From JAJDXO01 sp965213765 (GTDB lineage: Bacteria > Pseudomonadota > Alphaproteobacteria > Rhodospirillales > UBA2165), in the NCBI GenBank assembly GCA_965213765.1, contig OZ243926.1:2046001-2110000 (forward strand): a stretch of DNA of 64,000 nucleotides. The letters run 5' to 3'. This document shows, piece by piece, positions 17,620 through 26,310 of the stretch. Each line of letters starts with the position of its first letter. Position 1 is the stretch's first letter. The translations under genes were made by a program, and so were the position numbers. The notes under the pieces were generated by a model. The model had not been told where the DNA came from. It did no database searches and was given only the letters and a program-made list of their open reading frames with translations.

Positions 17620-17651
17620 GACGCCACCAGTCTAGAAAGGTTGCGGCGTCC

Positions 17652-17682
17652 TAAAAAGCAAAACCGCGCCCGGCGGGCGCGG
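17652..17682 (-). terminator. Intrinsic terminator of rpmJ
   Basis: On the minus strand a GC-rich stem (8 bp, CCGCGCCC/GGGCGCGG, three-base loop; plus-strand 17664-17682) is followed by a run TTTTGCTTTTT (17652-17663). It lies 28 bases after the rpmJ stop and before glcD. Confidence 0.85.
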
Positions 17683-17710
17683 CCGCGATCCGCCGAATGT
17701 GCGGCGGCGT

Positions 17711-17836
17711 TTACCCTTGGCGAGCCTTGAACCGCGGGTTGCGCTTGTTGATCACGTACAGGCGGCCGCGGCGGCGCACCACGCGGCAGCCCTTTTCCCG
17801 CAGCTTCGCTGACTTGAGCGAGTTTCGCACCTTCAT
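17711..17836 (-). CDS. rpmJ: Ribosomal protein L36, 41-residue type
   Basis: Starting at ATG 17834-17836 and stopping TAA at 17711-17713, the frame encodes 41 residues: it begins MKVRNSLKSAKLREKGCRVV, then RRRGRLYVINKRNPRFKARQG. This is L36 of the alphaproteobacterial type, which has lost the zinc-binding cysteines (only one Cys here) and so belongs to the C-minus, zinc-independent class. It is a stand-alone gene ending in a clear terminator. L36 is a component of the large ribosomal subunit. Confidence 0.97.
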   Translation of the reverse strand: MKVRNSLKSAKLREKGCRVVRRRGRLYVINKRNPRFKARQG

Positions 17837-18276
17837 GATCGCACCCGATGGTTAAATCAAACGCGCCGCCCACGGATCGTCCGGGCGGCGAAGTCGCGGG
17901 AACATAAGGGCCCGGACCGCGCGTGTCAACGTCCCCGCCGGCTATTTTCCCGGTCATCAACTCCGCCCTATATCCGCTTGGGCGGCGGCTTGACCGCGTG
18001 ATCGCGGCAGGCCCGGAGCCGGCCGCCGTCGAGTGCCGCCACCCGGTGAAACCAGTATTCGCATTTCATCGGCACCTAGACGGCAGGATAAGGGCCGGCG
18101 GATACATCATGGAAGCGTTTCCTTTCGGGTCTCGCGGATTTGAGCGCCGGGCCGGGCCGCCGATTGGCCTACCGATTCACCCAGGGACCGACACGAAGCG
18201 GATTCGGGTACATTTTCCCCGATTTGCCTAAACCGCGCCTTTGGGGTGAAATGGCGTCAACGGAGAGGAGATTCAA
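17837..18276. other. 440-base gap without a recognised gene
   Basis: Between the divergent rpmJ and VOC genes. Open frames exist but show neither conserved sequence nor a ribosome-binding site. The promoters of both flanking genes must lie here; the VOC start is preceded by GGAGAGGAG. No strong hairpin or known riboswitch was recognised. Confidence 0.6.
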
Positions 18277-18885
18277 ATGGACGGTCAATCGGCCGGCCCG
18301 GCCGGACCCGAGCAAACCAAGGATGATGTGCCCACCCGCGGCGTTCATCACCTGGCGCTCACCACCGAGGATATGAAAGCCACCGTCGAGTTCTATGTCG
18401 GCGTGCTGGGCATGAAGCTGGTCCACGCCATGAAGGTGCCCGAAGGGATCGGCACGGTGGAAAACCGCGGCAACCCGCCCTGGGAGCGGGTGCGTCATTA
18501 TTTCTTCGATATGGGCGGCGACAGCCTCTATGCGTTCTTCGAAATTCCCAAGGGGGAGCGCCCGCAAACCGACCGGGACGCCATCGGCGGCATGCAGCAT
18601 GTGGCCTTCGCCTGCTCCACCGGGCGGTTCCAGGATATCCAGGACCGCCTGAAGGCCCGCGGCGTCCCCGTCGACGGGCCGATTGAGATCCTGCCCGGCA
18701 TCTGGTCGGTCTATTTTTACGACAACAACGACATCCGCTTGGAGGCCTGCTGCAAGCTGGACGAAGGCGATGTGCAGAGCGTCGTCGACAGCGTCACCCA
18801 GACCAAGGCGGAGGCGGCCGAAGAACTGCTGACCCTCGGCGACGAAGCATGGGTGAACCTTGTGGCGCCTAACCTTAAAGGCTAA
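18277..18885 (+). CDS. VOC-family (glyoxalase/dioxygenase superfamily) protein
   Basis: A 202-residue protein of the vicinal-oxygen-chelate superfamily. The first half has GVHHLALTTEDMKATVEFY (metal-ligand His) and the second has MQHVAFACSTG and NDIRLEACC (His and Glu ligands), so a complete VOC metal site is plausible. ATG 18277 follows GGAGAGGAG. Such proteins include glyoxalases, extradiol dioxygenases and fosfomycin-resistance enzymes; sequence does not decide among them. It stands alone between two gaps. Confidence 0.85.
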   Translation: MDGQSAGPAGPEQTKDDVPTRGVHHLALTTEDMKATVEFYVGVLGMKLVHAMKVPEGIGTVENRGNPPWERVRHYFFDMGGDSLYAFFEIPKGERPQTDRDAIGGMQHVAFACSTGRFQDIQDRLKARGVPVDGPIEILPGIWSVYFYDNNDIRLEACCKLDEGDVQSVVDSVTQTKAEAAEELLTLGDEAWVNLVAPNLKG

Positions 18886-19189
18886 CTGTCCGGCCAACAG
18901 AGTTGGAATTCCGCGCACCGGACATGATTTCGACCGGCCGCGTTTCGGCGGAATGGACATTCATGGACATTAATAGACATTTGATGACTTGCTTAAATTC
19001 CAATGGGCGAATCCGGGCATTCGGGGAGCCTTTCCCGCCAATGCGGGATGTGCGCCCGATTTCACCGGAACGCACGCCTTAATGTGTGCGGCGGGCAGGC
19101 GGGATCAAGCAGGATAGTGAAAGTTGCTACCGGGGCCGGGATCAACCGGCTAGAATGCCCTGGCGGACCATCAGAGGAGGAAACCCGAC
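18886..19189. other. 304-base gap without a recognised gene
   Basis: Lies between the VOC and cupin genes on the same strand. No convincing open frame or terminator; the cupin gene has its own Shine-Dalgarno (AGAGGAGG) ending about 19180. An A/T-rich patch around 18950-18990 could hold a promoter. Confidence 0.5.
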
Positions 19190-19639
19190 ATGAGCGGCAA
19201 ATCAGGAGGCCAATCGGAAGGCAAGACACCGGGATATGCCCCGCACGATATGCTGGCGGCGCTGTCGTCCCGCTTTGTGGATTTGGACGGGATCCCATGG
19301 GACGAGTCCAAGCCGGGGCAGCGCGCCAAGGTGCTCTACAAGGACGACGCGGCGCGGGAGGCCTGGGTCCTGGTGGAGACGGACCCCGGCTTCGTCATCG
19401 AGGACCATCAGCACACCGGCCTCGAATGCACCTTCGTGCTCGAAGGCTCGATGGTCGACCGGGAAGGCACCTGCGAGGCCGGCAATTTCGTCTGGCGGCC
19501 GGAGGGCAGCCGCCACGAGGTGACCACCCCCGATGGTGCGAAGTTCATCACCTATTTCCGGGGCGGCGCAAAGAATATGAAGACCGGCCGGATCTTTCCC
19601 GATTTCGGCGCCGAGGCCGGTAAGGAAGCCGCGGAGTAG
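19190..19639 (+). CDS. Cupin-domain protein
   Basis: A 149-residue single-cupin protein. The cupin motif 1 reads HQHTGLECTFVLEGSM (about residues 80-95) and motif 2 follows as GNFVWRPEGSRHE, giving His/His/Glu/His ligands for a metal. It resembles ChrR/anti-sigma-type or small-molecule cupins. A strong ribosome-binding site (AGAGGAGG) precedes ATG 19190. No nearby sigma factor is seen, so a free-standing enzyme or sensor is possible. Confidence 0.85.
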   Translation: MSGKSGGQSEGKTPGYAPHDMLAALSSRFVDLDGIPWDESKPGQRAKVLYKDDAAREAWVLVETDPGFVIEDHQHTGLECTFVLEGSMVDREGTCEAGNFVWRPEGSRHEVTTPDGAKFITYFRGGAKNMKTGRIFPDFGAEAGKEAAE

Positions 19640-19655
19640 GACGCGGGGCGAAGGC

Positions 19656-19892
19656 TTACCAGAAGCGCTTCTTGGCGAACGCTTTTCCCGAGCCGGATTT
19701 GAAGTACTTTTCCAAGCGACGGGCAATGTCCTCAGACTCAACCGCAACATAAGACTTCAGGCTGATCGGCAAGTGCGCCTTGGTCGATTTCACCTGGCCC
19801 CGCTCATGCGAAGTTACCCGCCGCCGGAGGTCGTCGGTCGATCCGACATAAATGTCGCCGTTGGCCAGTTCCAAGAAGTAGACGACCCACAT
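19656..19892 (-). CDS. GIY-YIG nuclease-family protein
   Basis: A 78-residue protein made of one GIY-YIG domain: VYFLELANGDIYVGSTDDLRRR shows the family's paired aromatic motifs (VYF and IYVG), followed by HERGQVKSTKAHLP. Small proteins of this type (UPF0213/YhbQ-like) may be structure-specific DNA nucleases. ATG 19890-19892 is chosen because the domain begins immediately; an upstream in-frame ATG at 19940 would add 16 unconserved residues. It lies near tRNA-Val but with no sign of mobility. Confidence 0.85.
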   Translation of the reverse strand: MWVVYFLELANGDIYVGSTDDLRRRVTSHERGQVKSTKAHLPISLKSYVAVESEDIARRLEKYFKSGSGKAFAKKRFW

Positions 19893-20001
19893 CGTGCCGG
19901 TCTCCCTGCGCTCTTGCGGAGCTTCGGGAGACACTCCCACGCCTAAGCGCCTTCGACCGTCAGGCCAGGGTGGCCTGCCGCCCGAAGCCGAAGGCGTAGG
20001 G

Positions 20002-20076
20002 TGGTGGGCACGGCTGGGATTGAACCAGCGACCCCTGCGATGTCAACACAGTGCTCTCCCGCTGAGCTACGCGCCC
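20002..20076 (-). tRNA. tRNA-Val (anticodon GAC), CCA encoded
   Basis: On the minus strand a complete cloverleaf begins GGGCGCG (20070-20076) pairing with CGTGCCC near the 3' end. The anticodon stem is CTGTG/CGCAG with loop TTGACAT, giving anticodon GAC (Val). The T-arm is GCTGG/CCAGC with loop TTCAATC. CCA is encoded at 20002-20004. Confidence 0.97.
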
Positions 20077-20244
20077 GTATTCCTGAGGGGATGGGTTTTA
20101 TCGGTTTTGGGGGGGGATGGCAAGACCGGGACGCTTGCCCCGATCCACCCTCTCTTCCCGCCGGTAAACGGGTTGCATCTGCCCGCCGGAACGCTAATAG
20201 TTTCAACGAATAACAGCCCGAGCACCGAGACCCGGGGAGAGAAA

Positions 20245-21171
20245 TTGGATCAACTGTCCGCCCAAGTTTCCGCCCAACCCGCCGTCCACCGGACGGATGA
20301 ACGGGAAGACGAAGAAGCGCCCTACACGATCGCGACGCCGATAACGCTGACCTCGCCGGCGGTCTTTGCCTCGCCCCATAGCGGGCGGCGCTACCCGGCG
20401 GAGTTCCTGAAGAACTCGCGTCTCGACGCGGTCGGAATCCGCAAATCCGAGGACAGCTTCATCGACGAGATCTTCGCCGGCGCCCCGCGGCACGGCGCGC
20501 CGCTGCTGATGGCGGAGTTTCCCCGGGCCTACGTGGATCCCAACCGGGAGCCGTTCGAGCTCGATCCCGGCATGTTCGACGATCCGCTGCCCGACTACGT
20601 CAATTCATCGTCGCCCAGGGTCGCCGCCGGGCTGGGTACCGTCGCCCGGGTAGTCACCAACGGCGAGGAAATTTACGACAAGCCCATCGAGGTCGATGAT
20701 GCGTTCCGCCGCATCGACGGGTGCTATCACCCCTACCACCGGGCGCTGCGCGGCCTGATCGGGCAAGCCATGGATGCGTTCGGGGCGTGCCTCCTGGTCG
20801 ATTGCCATTCCATGCCCTCCATCGGCGGGCCGATGGAACTCGACCCCGGCCGGCGGCGGGTCGATATGGTGCTCGGCGACAATCACGGCCTGAGCTGTAA
20901 TCCGGCGATCACCGACCTGGCGGATGATACGCTGAGCGGGATGGGCTACGCGGTGAACCGCAACAACCCCTATTCGGGCGGATTCACCACCCGCAATTAC
21001 GGCCGCCCGGCCACCGGCGTGCATGCGCTTCAAATCGAGATCAACCGGGCCACCTACATGAACGAGGCGATCATCGAGCGGTCCGCCGGCTTCGAGGCGC
21101 TGGCCGCCGATATGGCCCGGCTGGCCGAAATCCTGACCCGGATCGACCCGGCGGGCCTGATCCCCCGCTAG
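20245..21171 (+). CDS. N-formylglutamate amidohydrolase-family protein (second copy)
   Basis: A 308-residue protein of the same family as the gene at 8326, but more distant. Seen: VFASPHSGRRYP, DSFIDEIFAGAP, YHPYHRALRGLI, LLVDCHSMPS and a C-terminal ALQIEINRATYMNE. TTG 20245 is chosen as start because GGGGAGA lies 5-11 bases before it and the frame upstream runs into tRNA-Val; this means a rare TTG start. It is followed 19 bases later by a GNAT gene. Two amidohydrolases in one window suggest N-acyl amino acid use. Confidence 0.85.
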   Translation: MDQLSAQVSAQPAVHRTDEREDEEAPYTIATPITLTSPAVFASPHSGRRYPAEFLKNSRLDAVGIRKSEDSFIDEIFAGAPRHGAPLLMAEFPRAYVDPNREPFELDPGMFDDPLPDYVNSSSPRVAAGLGTVARVVTNGEEIYDKPIEVDDAFRRIDGCYHPYHRALRGLIGQAMDAFGACLLVDCHSMPSIGGPMELDPGRRRVDMVLGDNHGLSCNPAITDLADDTLSGMGYAVNRNNPYSGGFTTRNYGRPATGVHALQIEINRATYMNEAIIERSAGFEALAADMARLAEILTRIDPAGLIPR

Positions 21172-21190
21172 CCGGACACTCGACACCGCC

Positions 21191-21739
21191 ATGACCGACC
21201 AATCCACCTCCGCCGAGGCCGTCATCCGGACCGCGGCGGCGGACGACCTGCCCCAAATCCAGGCCATCTACGCCCATTACGTAACCGCCGGCGTCGCCAC
21301 TTTCGAAATCGACCCGCCCGATGTCGCCGAAATGACCCGACGCTTTGAATCCCTGACCGGCGGCGGCTATCCCTACATCGTCGCCGACGCCGGGGGCGCG
21401 GTGGGCGGCTATGCCTATGCCGGGCCCTACCGGGTGCGGCCGGCTTACCGGCACACGGTCGAGGATTCGGTTTATGTGTCGCCCGGCCATGTCGGCCTCG
21501 GATTGGGACGCAGGCTGGTCGAGGAGATCATCCGGCGCTCTGCCGAGGCCGGCTTCCGTCAGATGATGGCGGTGATCAGCGACGACCAAAGCACCGTCTC
21601 CATCCACCTGCACGCGCGGTGCGGTTTCGAGCACGTCGGCGTTCTCAAAAGCGTCGGCTACAAGATGGGACGCTGGGTCGACTCCACCCTCATGCAGCGG
21701 CCCCTTGGCGAGGGAAATCGGGCCGAGCCAACCCGTTAG
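21191..21739 (+). CDS. GNAT acetyltransferase, phosphinothricin-acetyltransferase-like
   Basis: A 182-residue GNAT protein. It begins with the family's VIRTAAADDLPQIQAIYAHY and VATFEIDPPDVAEM, has YAGPYRVRPAYRHTVEDSVY, then the acetyl-CoA motif GLGLGRRLVEEII and the C-terminal ARCGFEHVGVLKSVGYKMGR. These features fit the PAT/Bar branch, which acetylates phosphinothricin or methionine-analogue amines in the cytoplasm. It follows the amidohydrolase after 19 bases. The stop TAG is followed by AGCA, as at two other genes here. Confidence 0.9.
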   Translation: MTDQSTSAEAVIRTAAADDLPQIQAIYAHYVTAGVATFEIDPPDVAEMTRRFESLTGGGYPYIVADAGGAVGGYAYAGPYRVRPAYRHTVEDSVYVSPGHVGLGLGRRLVEEIIRRSAEAGFRQMMAVISDDQSTVSIHLHARCGFEHVGVLKSVGYKMGRWVDSTLMQRPLGEGNRAEPTR

Positions 21740-21765
21740 AGCAAATCCGTCATTGAGGGGCCGCA

Positions 21766-21812
21766 TCGCCCCCACCCCAACCCCAACCCTCCCCCTTCAA
21801 GGGTGAGGGGGA
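21766..21812. repeat. C/G-rich REP-like repeat
   Basis: The sequence is a run of CCCAACCC-type units ending in a short inverted repeat (CCCTT/AAGGG with flanking G-run). Related C/G-rich palindromic stretches occur at 42233-42450 and 52045-52175, all in intergenic space. They look like a family of short dispersed repeats. Confidence 0.6.
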
Positions 21813-21867
21813 TCGTCAACGCAGCTCGGGTCTTTCCAATCCGGCCCTGGCCGGGCATGCTCCGGCG

Positions 21868-22569
21868 ATGAGCGAAAACTGGAGAACCGCCCCCGTTCGC
21901 ACCCATGGCTACGTGCTGAGCGGGCACGTCGCACTCGCCGGAAAGCGGGTATTGGATGTGGGCTGCGGCAACGGCCATATCACCCGCTATGTGACGGAAC
22001 AGGGCGGCCGGGCGATCGGCATCGATCCGGGCGCCCGGCAACTCGAGCGCGCCCGCGCCGAGGCGCGGGTGGGGGACGAAGCCTACGTCGAGGGCACCGG
22101 CGAGAATCTTCCCGAGCCCGACGGCGGGGCCGATGTGGTGATCTATTTCAATAGTCTGCACCATGTTCCCATGGACCGCCTGGACGATGCGTTGTGGGAC
22201 GCGAGCCGGGTCCTGAAGCCCGGCGGCACCCTCTACATCGCCGAACCCATCGCCGACGGTCCCATGTTTCAGTTCCAGAAGGTCGTCAATGACGAGACCG
22301 AGGTGCGCGCCCTGGCCTACGAAGCCATCGGACGGGCGCCGGCGGCCGGCTTCGAGGCGGTGACGGAAACAATCTACGTGGCCGACCGGCCTATGGGCGC
22401 GTTCGAGGATTGGCGCGACAACTCGGTATCCATCAACCCGGCGCGGGCCGGGAAAATCGCCGCCCACGAGACCGAGCTTCGGGCAAACTTCGAAGCCTTC
22501 GGCGAGGCGCGCGGCGACGGCGTCCATTTCCCCCAGCCCATCCGGGTGAACGTGCTCAGGAAGACATAG
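21868..22569 (+). CDS. Class I SAM-dependent methyltransferase
   Basis: A 233-residue methyltransferase. The SAM-binding glycine motif VLDVGCGNGHITRYV lies at about residues 30-44, IGIDPGARQLERARAEAR is motif II, DVVIYFNSLHHVP is post-I and LKPGGTLYIAEPI motif III. This is the UbiE/MenG-like Methyltransf_11 fold. The substrate is unknown. It is followed after 20 bases by the degenerate alpha/beta hydrolase and then a cyclase, so the three probably form an operon. Confidence 0.88.
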   Translation: MSENWRTAPVRTHGYVLSGHVALAGKRVLDVGCGNGHITRYVTEQGGRAIGIDPGARQLERARAEARVGDEAYVEGTGENLPEPDGGADVVIYFNSLHHVPMDRLDDALWDASRVLKPGGTLYIAEPIADGPMFQFQKVVNDETEVRALAYEAIGRAPAAGFEAVTETIYVADRPMGAFEDWRDNSVSINPARAGKIAAHETELRANFEAFGEARGDGVHFPQPIRVNVLRKT

Positions 22570-22589
22570 GGAACGGAGACGTCATCGGC

Positions 22590-23399
22590 ATGGCGACGGT
22601 CCGCGCAAACGGTTGGGACTTCGACTGCGAAATCAGCGGCGCCGGCCCGGATATCGTCTTCATCCATGGCGAGATTCACGGGACCGAATACTGGGAACAC
22701 CAGATCGCCGAATTCTCAAAGACCCACCGTTGCCTGGTCTATCACCGGCGCGGTCACGCGGCGACCGGTGCGCCGGCATTCGGGTACTCGCTCGAGAACC
22801 AGCGGCGGGATCTGGAAGCCCTGATCGGGCATTTCGGCATTTCCAATCCGGTTCTGGCCGCGGTCGCATTCGGCACCACCATCGCCGCCGACTACGCCAT
22901 CCGCCACCCGAACGAGGTCCGGGGCCTGGCCCTGGTGGCGTGGAGTGAACTGCATGACGCGCGGAGTTACTTCGATCGCTGGCGAAAGGCCAGCGAAGCG
23001 GTCGGCCGGGTGCTGGAATCCGAGGGCCGCGAGGGGCTGGTCGAATTTCTGCGCCGCGAGGGCGGGCGCAGCGTTTATATGGTGATTCCCTTGGACTCGC
23101 CCATCCGGGAAAAATGCATCCGGATGTTCGCCGGTCATCCGGCGGAAGAGTACACACGCGGGATGCTGGAGTTCGCCACCTCGGTTCCGGACCTCATCGG
23201 GCCGCTGTCGGCCCTTTCGGTGCCGGCGATCGGCATCTGCGGGGAGCAGGACCCCTTTCCCGACCAACCGGAGATGCTGGGCGGCATGAAGAGTTTCAGC
23301 GAGGCGCCGTTCGTCGCCGGCGCCGGGCGGTTCGTCCAGTGGGAGAAACCGGACGAATTCAACGCTATCCTGCGGCAATTCCTGACCGAAAGATGTTGA
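22590..23399 (+). CDS. Alpha/beta-hydrolase-fold protein lacking catalytic Ser and His
   Basis: A 269-residue alpha/beta-hydrolase fold. Early it has IVFIHGEIHGTEYWEHQIAE and the core DLEALIGHFGISNPVLAAVA. At the nucleophile elbow, where GxSxG is expected, the sequence is AVAFG: serine is replaced by alanine (codon GCA). The acid Asp is kept (GICGEQDPF), but the C-terminal catalytic His is Arg (GAGRFVQWEKP). The fold is otherwise full length and the gene intact, so this looks like a non-catalytic or altered member rather than a fresh pseudogene. Preceded by GGAG; 18 bases before the cyclase. Confidence 0.85.
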   Translation: MATVRANGWDFDCEISGAGPDIVFIHGEIHGTEYWEHQIAEFSKTHRCLVYHRRGHAATGAPAFGYSLENQRRDLEALIGHFGISNPVLAAVAFGTTIAADYAIRHPNEVRGLALVAWSELHDARSYFDRWRKASEAVGRVLESEGREGLVEFLRREGGRSVYMVIPLDSPIREKCIRMFAGHPAEEYTRGMLEFATSVPDLIGPLSALSVPAIGICGEQDPFPDQPEMLGGMKSFSEAPFVAGAGRFVQWEKPDEFNAILRQFLTERC

Positions 23400-23417
23400 T
23401 CCACGGAGGAGCACGTC

Positions 23418-24185
23418 ATGCGCATTGTTGATCTCAGCCTGCCCATCAATTCACGGATGGCCGCGCTTCCCGGGTTTCCGGCCTATGACAACAATCCCAC
23501 CCGCACGTACCCCTTGTCGGTCATGAGCGAGGCGCAGGCCGCCGGCCTGGCCGAGCTAGGCCTCGAAGCCCCCGCGGAGCCTGAGCTCTCCAACCATATG
23601 CTGAGCAAACTGGAGATCGTCACCCATATCGGCACGCACATCGATGCGCCGCTGCACATGCTCGAGGATACGTGGTCGGTGGATCAAATTCCCCTGGAGA
23701 GCATCGTCAAGAAGGGCCGGGTTATTCCATTGGAGGGGGTCGGCGACGGCGGCATGGTGACCGCCCAGGCGATCCTCAACAGCGGCGTCGAATTCGACGC
23801 ATCGGTTATCCCCATTCTGCATACCGGCTGGACGGAAAAGACCTGGGGGACGCCCGAGTTCTGGGACAATACCGTCTACATGCACAGGGATGCGGCTGAA
23901 CTCCTTGTGGAACGGGGCGTGAGCGCCGTCGCCATTGATTTCTTTCCGGAATTTCCGTTTTGGCGGACCGATGTGGAACGCCCGGAGGGCCAGCCCGCCG
24001 GCCACAATCACAAGCTGCTGCTCGGCAACGAGTGCATCATCATCCAGATGGTGACCAACGTGGACGCCATCGGCACGGACGACTTCATTCTTTCGGCGGT
24101 GCCCCTGCGGCTGGAGGGGCTCGACGGCTCCCCGGCCCGGGTCTTCGCCATGATCGAGCAGCCGGCGGCGTCTACCCGGCCTTGA
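23418..24185 (+). CDS. Cyclase-family (kynurenine formamidase-like) metal hydrolase
   Basis: A 255-residue protein of the cyclase family, which includes bacterial kynurenine formamidase KynB. The metal-binding motif HxGTHxDAPxH is present as THIGTHIDAPLH (about residues 75-86). Other features are LHTGWTEKTWGTPEFWDN and AIDFFPEFPFWRTDVERP. It follows the degenerate hydrolase by 18 bases and its end overlaps the end of the convergent FadJ-like gene by 14 bases. A role in tryptophan degradation would fit the HAAO and aminomuconate deaminase genes about 6 kb away, but other cyclase functions are possible. Confidence 0.85.
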   Translation: MRIVDLSLPINSRMAALPGFPAYDNNPTRTYPLSVMSEAQAAGLAELGLEAPAEPELSNHMLSKLEIVTHIGTHIDAPLHMLEDTWSVDQIPLESIVKKGRVIPLEGVGDGGMVTAQAILNSGVEFDASVIPILHTGWTEKTWGTPEFWDNTVYMHRDAAELLVERGVSAVAIDFFPEFPFWRTDVERPEGQPAGHNHKLLLGNECIIIQMVTNVDAIGTDDFILSAVPLRLEGLDGSPARVFAMIEQPAASTRP

Positions 24186-26286
24186 AGTCGCTGAACTTCT
24201 TGCCCCCGGCCGCGTAGGACTTGAGCAGCTCCGCCGGTTTTACCCAGTCGCCATAGGCCTCATGCAGGTCCGCCGCCTTGGCGAGGAACTTGTCGAGACC
24301 GACGAGGTCGGCGTGGAACATGGGGCCGCCTTGGCGGCGCGGGAATCCATAGCCGTAGTTCCAGATCACATCGATGTCGCTGGAGCGGATGGCAAGCCCC
24401 TCGTCGAGCACGTGGGCGCCCGTATTGGCAAGCGCCGCCAGATAGGCCTGGATGATGTCCGAGCGGGAGAACGCCCGGCGCTCGATGCCGAGCTCCTTCG
24501 AGGTCTCCAGGATCAACGCCTCCACCTCTGCATCCGGCCTGCCCTTGCGGTCTTCCGAGTAATCGTACCAGCCCTTGCCGGTCTTCCGGCCGTAGCGGCC
24601 CATCTCGTAAAGCTTGGGCACGATCATCGGCTCCCGGCGGCCAGGATAGAGGTTTTTCTGACCCTCGCGGATGGCGACCCGGACGTCGATGCCGGCGAGA
24701 TCGTTGACCGCGAACGGCCCCATGGCGAAGCCCCAATCGTAGAGCGCCTCGTCGATATCCCAGGGCATGGCACCCTCCTCGACCAGGAACTCGGCGATGC
24801 GCGCCGCCACATGGTACATGCGGTTGCCTACGAAGCCGTCGCCGACGCCGACCATGACGCCGGTCTTGCCCAAGCCCTTGGAGAGCCGCATCAGGGTGGC
24901 GAGGCTTTCCTTGGAGGCCTTGGCCGTCCGCACGTTCTCCACCAGCTTCATCACGTTGGCCGGGCTGAAGAAGTGCATGCCGACCACCTTGTCCGGGCGG
25001 TTGGTGGCGGTGGCGATCTCGTTGATGTCGAGGGACGAGGTGTTGGAGGCCAGGATGGCGTCGGGCTTGCAGGTCTCGTCCAGGGTGGCGAAGATCTTCT
25101 TTTTGAGGTCCATGTCCTCGAGCGCCGCCTCGATCACGATGTCGGCGTCCGCCAGGTCCGCGTAGTCGGTGGTGCCGGTGATCAGGCCCGTTTTCTCCGT
25201 GACCTGCTCTTCGGTCATCCGGCCCCGCGAGACCGAGCCGTCGTAATTCTCCTTCACCTTGGCGAGGCCCGCATCGAGGGCGGCCCGGTCCACGTCCAGA
25301 ACCGTCACCGGAATGCCCGCATTGGCGAAGTTCATGGCGATGCCGCCGCCCATGAGGCCGGAGCCGATGATGGCGGCTTTTTCGATCTTCCGCGTTGCCA
25401 CGTCCTTGCCGATGTCCGGAATCTTGGCCGCTTCGCGCTCGGCGAAGAACATGTAGCGCATGGCCGCCGACTGATCGGAATCCCGGAGCTTCACGAACTC
25501 GTCCCGCTCGGCTTGCAGGCCTTCCTCGAACGGCTTGGTCGCCGCCGCCTCGATCATGTCGACGGCCACCAGCGGCGCCATCACGCCCCGCTGCTTCCTT
25601 CTGATGTCTTGGCGAATTTCTTCGAGCTTGTCCTTATCCAGCCCGGCGAGCTTATCGGTCTGCTCGCCGGTCCGGCGCGGCGGCCGGCCGGCGACCTCCT
25701 CGGCGAACGCGACGGCCCGCTCGACGATGTCACCCTCGACCACCTCATCGGCGATGCCCAACTCGCCCGCCTTCTCCGCCTTGATAGGCTTGCCGTAGAC
25801 GCACATCCGCAACGCCGCGTCGATACCGGCAAGCCGCGGCAGCCGCTGCGTGCCGCCGCCGCCCGGGATGATACCGAGATTGACCTCGGGCTGGCCGACC
25901 TGGGCCGCCGCCGAAATCAGCCGGTAATGGCAGCCCATGGCGAGCTCGAGCCCGCCGCCGAAGGCGATGCCGTTGATCGCCGCGACCACCGGTTTGGGCG
26001 ACGCCTCGCACGCATCGATCACCGCATTGAGTTCGGGCACGTCATCGGGCCGGGGGATGGAGAACTCCCGGATGTCGGCGCCGGCGACGAACATGCGGCC
26101 CGCGCCGGTCAGCACCACCGCCTTGATCCCGTCATCGTCGAGGCAGGCGTTGAGCGCCTCCAGGGCGCCTTTGACGACGGCGAAGCTCAGCGCATTGGCC
26201 GGCGGGTTGTTGATGGTGATGAGGCCAATGGCGCCATTGGCGCCCCGCTTCTCAAAATCGATGACGTCACTCGTGGTCGTTGGCAT
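24172..26286 (-). CDS. Fused enoyl-CoA hydratase/3-hydroxyacyl-CoA dehydrogenase (FadJ/FadB alpha type)
   Basis: A 704-residue bifunctional beta-oxidation enzyme. Residues 1-190 form an enoyl-CoA hydratase domain (AGRMFVAGADIREF, NGIAFGGGLELAMGCHYRL, PEVNLGIIPGGGGTQRLPR). From about residue 295 there is a 3-hydroxyacyl-CoA dehydrogenase NAD domain (GSGLMGGGIAMNFANAGI) and then C-terminal HAD domains (GMHFFSPANVMKLVE, GDGFVGNRMYH). It hydrates enoyl-CoA and oxidises the product with NAD+. The start lies 24 bases after the stop of the selenoprotein-candidate GHR gene, so the two are probably in one transcript. Confidence 0.93.
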   Translation of the reverse strand: MPTTTSDVIDFEKRGANGAIGLITINNPPANALSFAVVKGALEALNACLDDDGIKAVVLTGAGRMFVAGADIREFSIPRPDDVPELNAVIDACEASPKPVVAAINGIAFGGGLELAMGCHYRLISAAAQVGQPEVNLGIIPGGGGTQRLPRLAGIDAALRMCVYGKPIKAEKAGELGIADEVVEGDIVERAVAFAEEVAGRPPRRTGEQTDKLAGLDKDKLEEIRQDIRRKQRGVMAPLVAVDMIEAAATKPFEEGLQAERDEFVKLRDSDQSAAMRYMFFAEREAAKIPDIGKDVATRKIEKAAIIGSGLMGGGIAMNFANAGIPVTVLDVDRAALDAGLAKVKENYDGSVSRGRMTEEQVTEKTGLITGTTDYADLADADIVIEAALEDMDLKKKIFATLDETCKPDAILASNTSSLDINEIATATNRPDKVVGMHFFSPANVMKLVENVRTAKASKESLATLMRLSKGLGKTGVMVGVGDGFVGNRMYHVAARIAEFLVEEGAMPWDIDEALYDWGFAMGPFAVNDLAGIDVRVAIREGQKNLYPGRREPMIVPKLYEMGRYGRKTGKGWYDYSEDRKGRPDAEVEALILETSKELGIERRAFSRSDIIQAYLAALANTGAHVLDEGLAIRSSDIDVIWNYGYGFPRRQGGPMFHADLVGLDKFLAKAADLHEAYGDWVKPAELLKSYAAGGKKFSDFKAG

Positions 26287-26310
26287 AAGGCGGTCTCTCG
26301 GGTCCTTTGC

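Noticed and set aside
17923..18231. Open frame of about 100 residues in the rpmJ-VOC gap
   Set aside because: No ribosome-binding site, no conserved motif and poor codon pattern.
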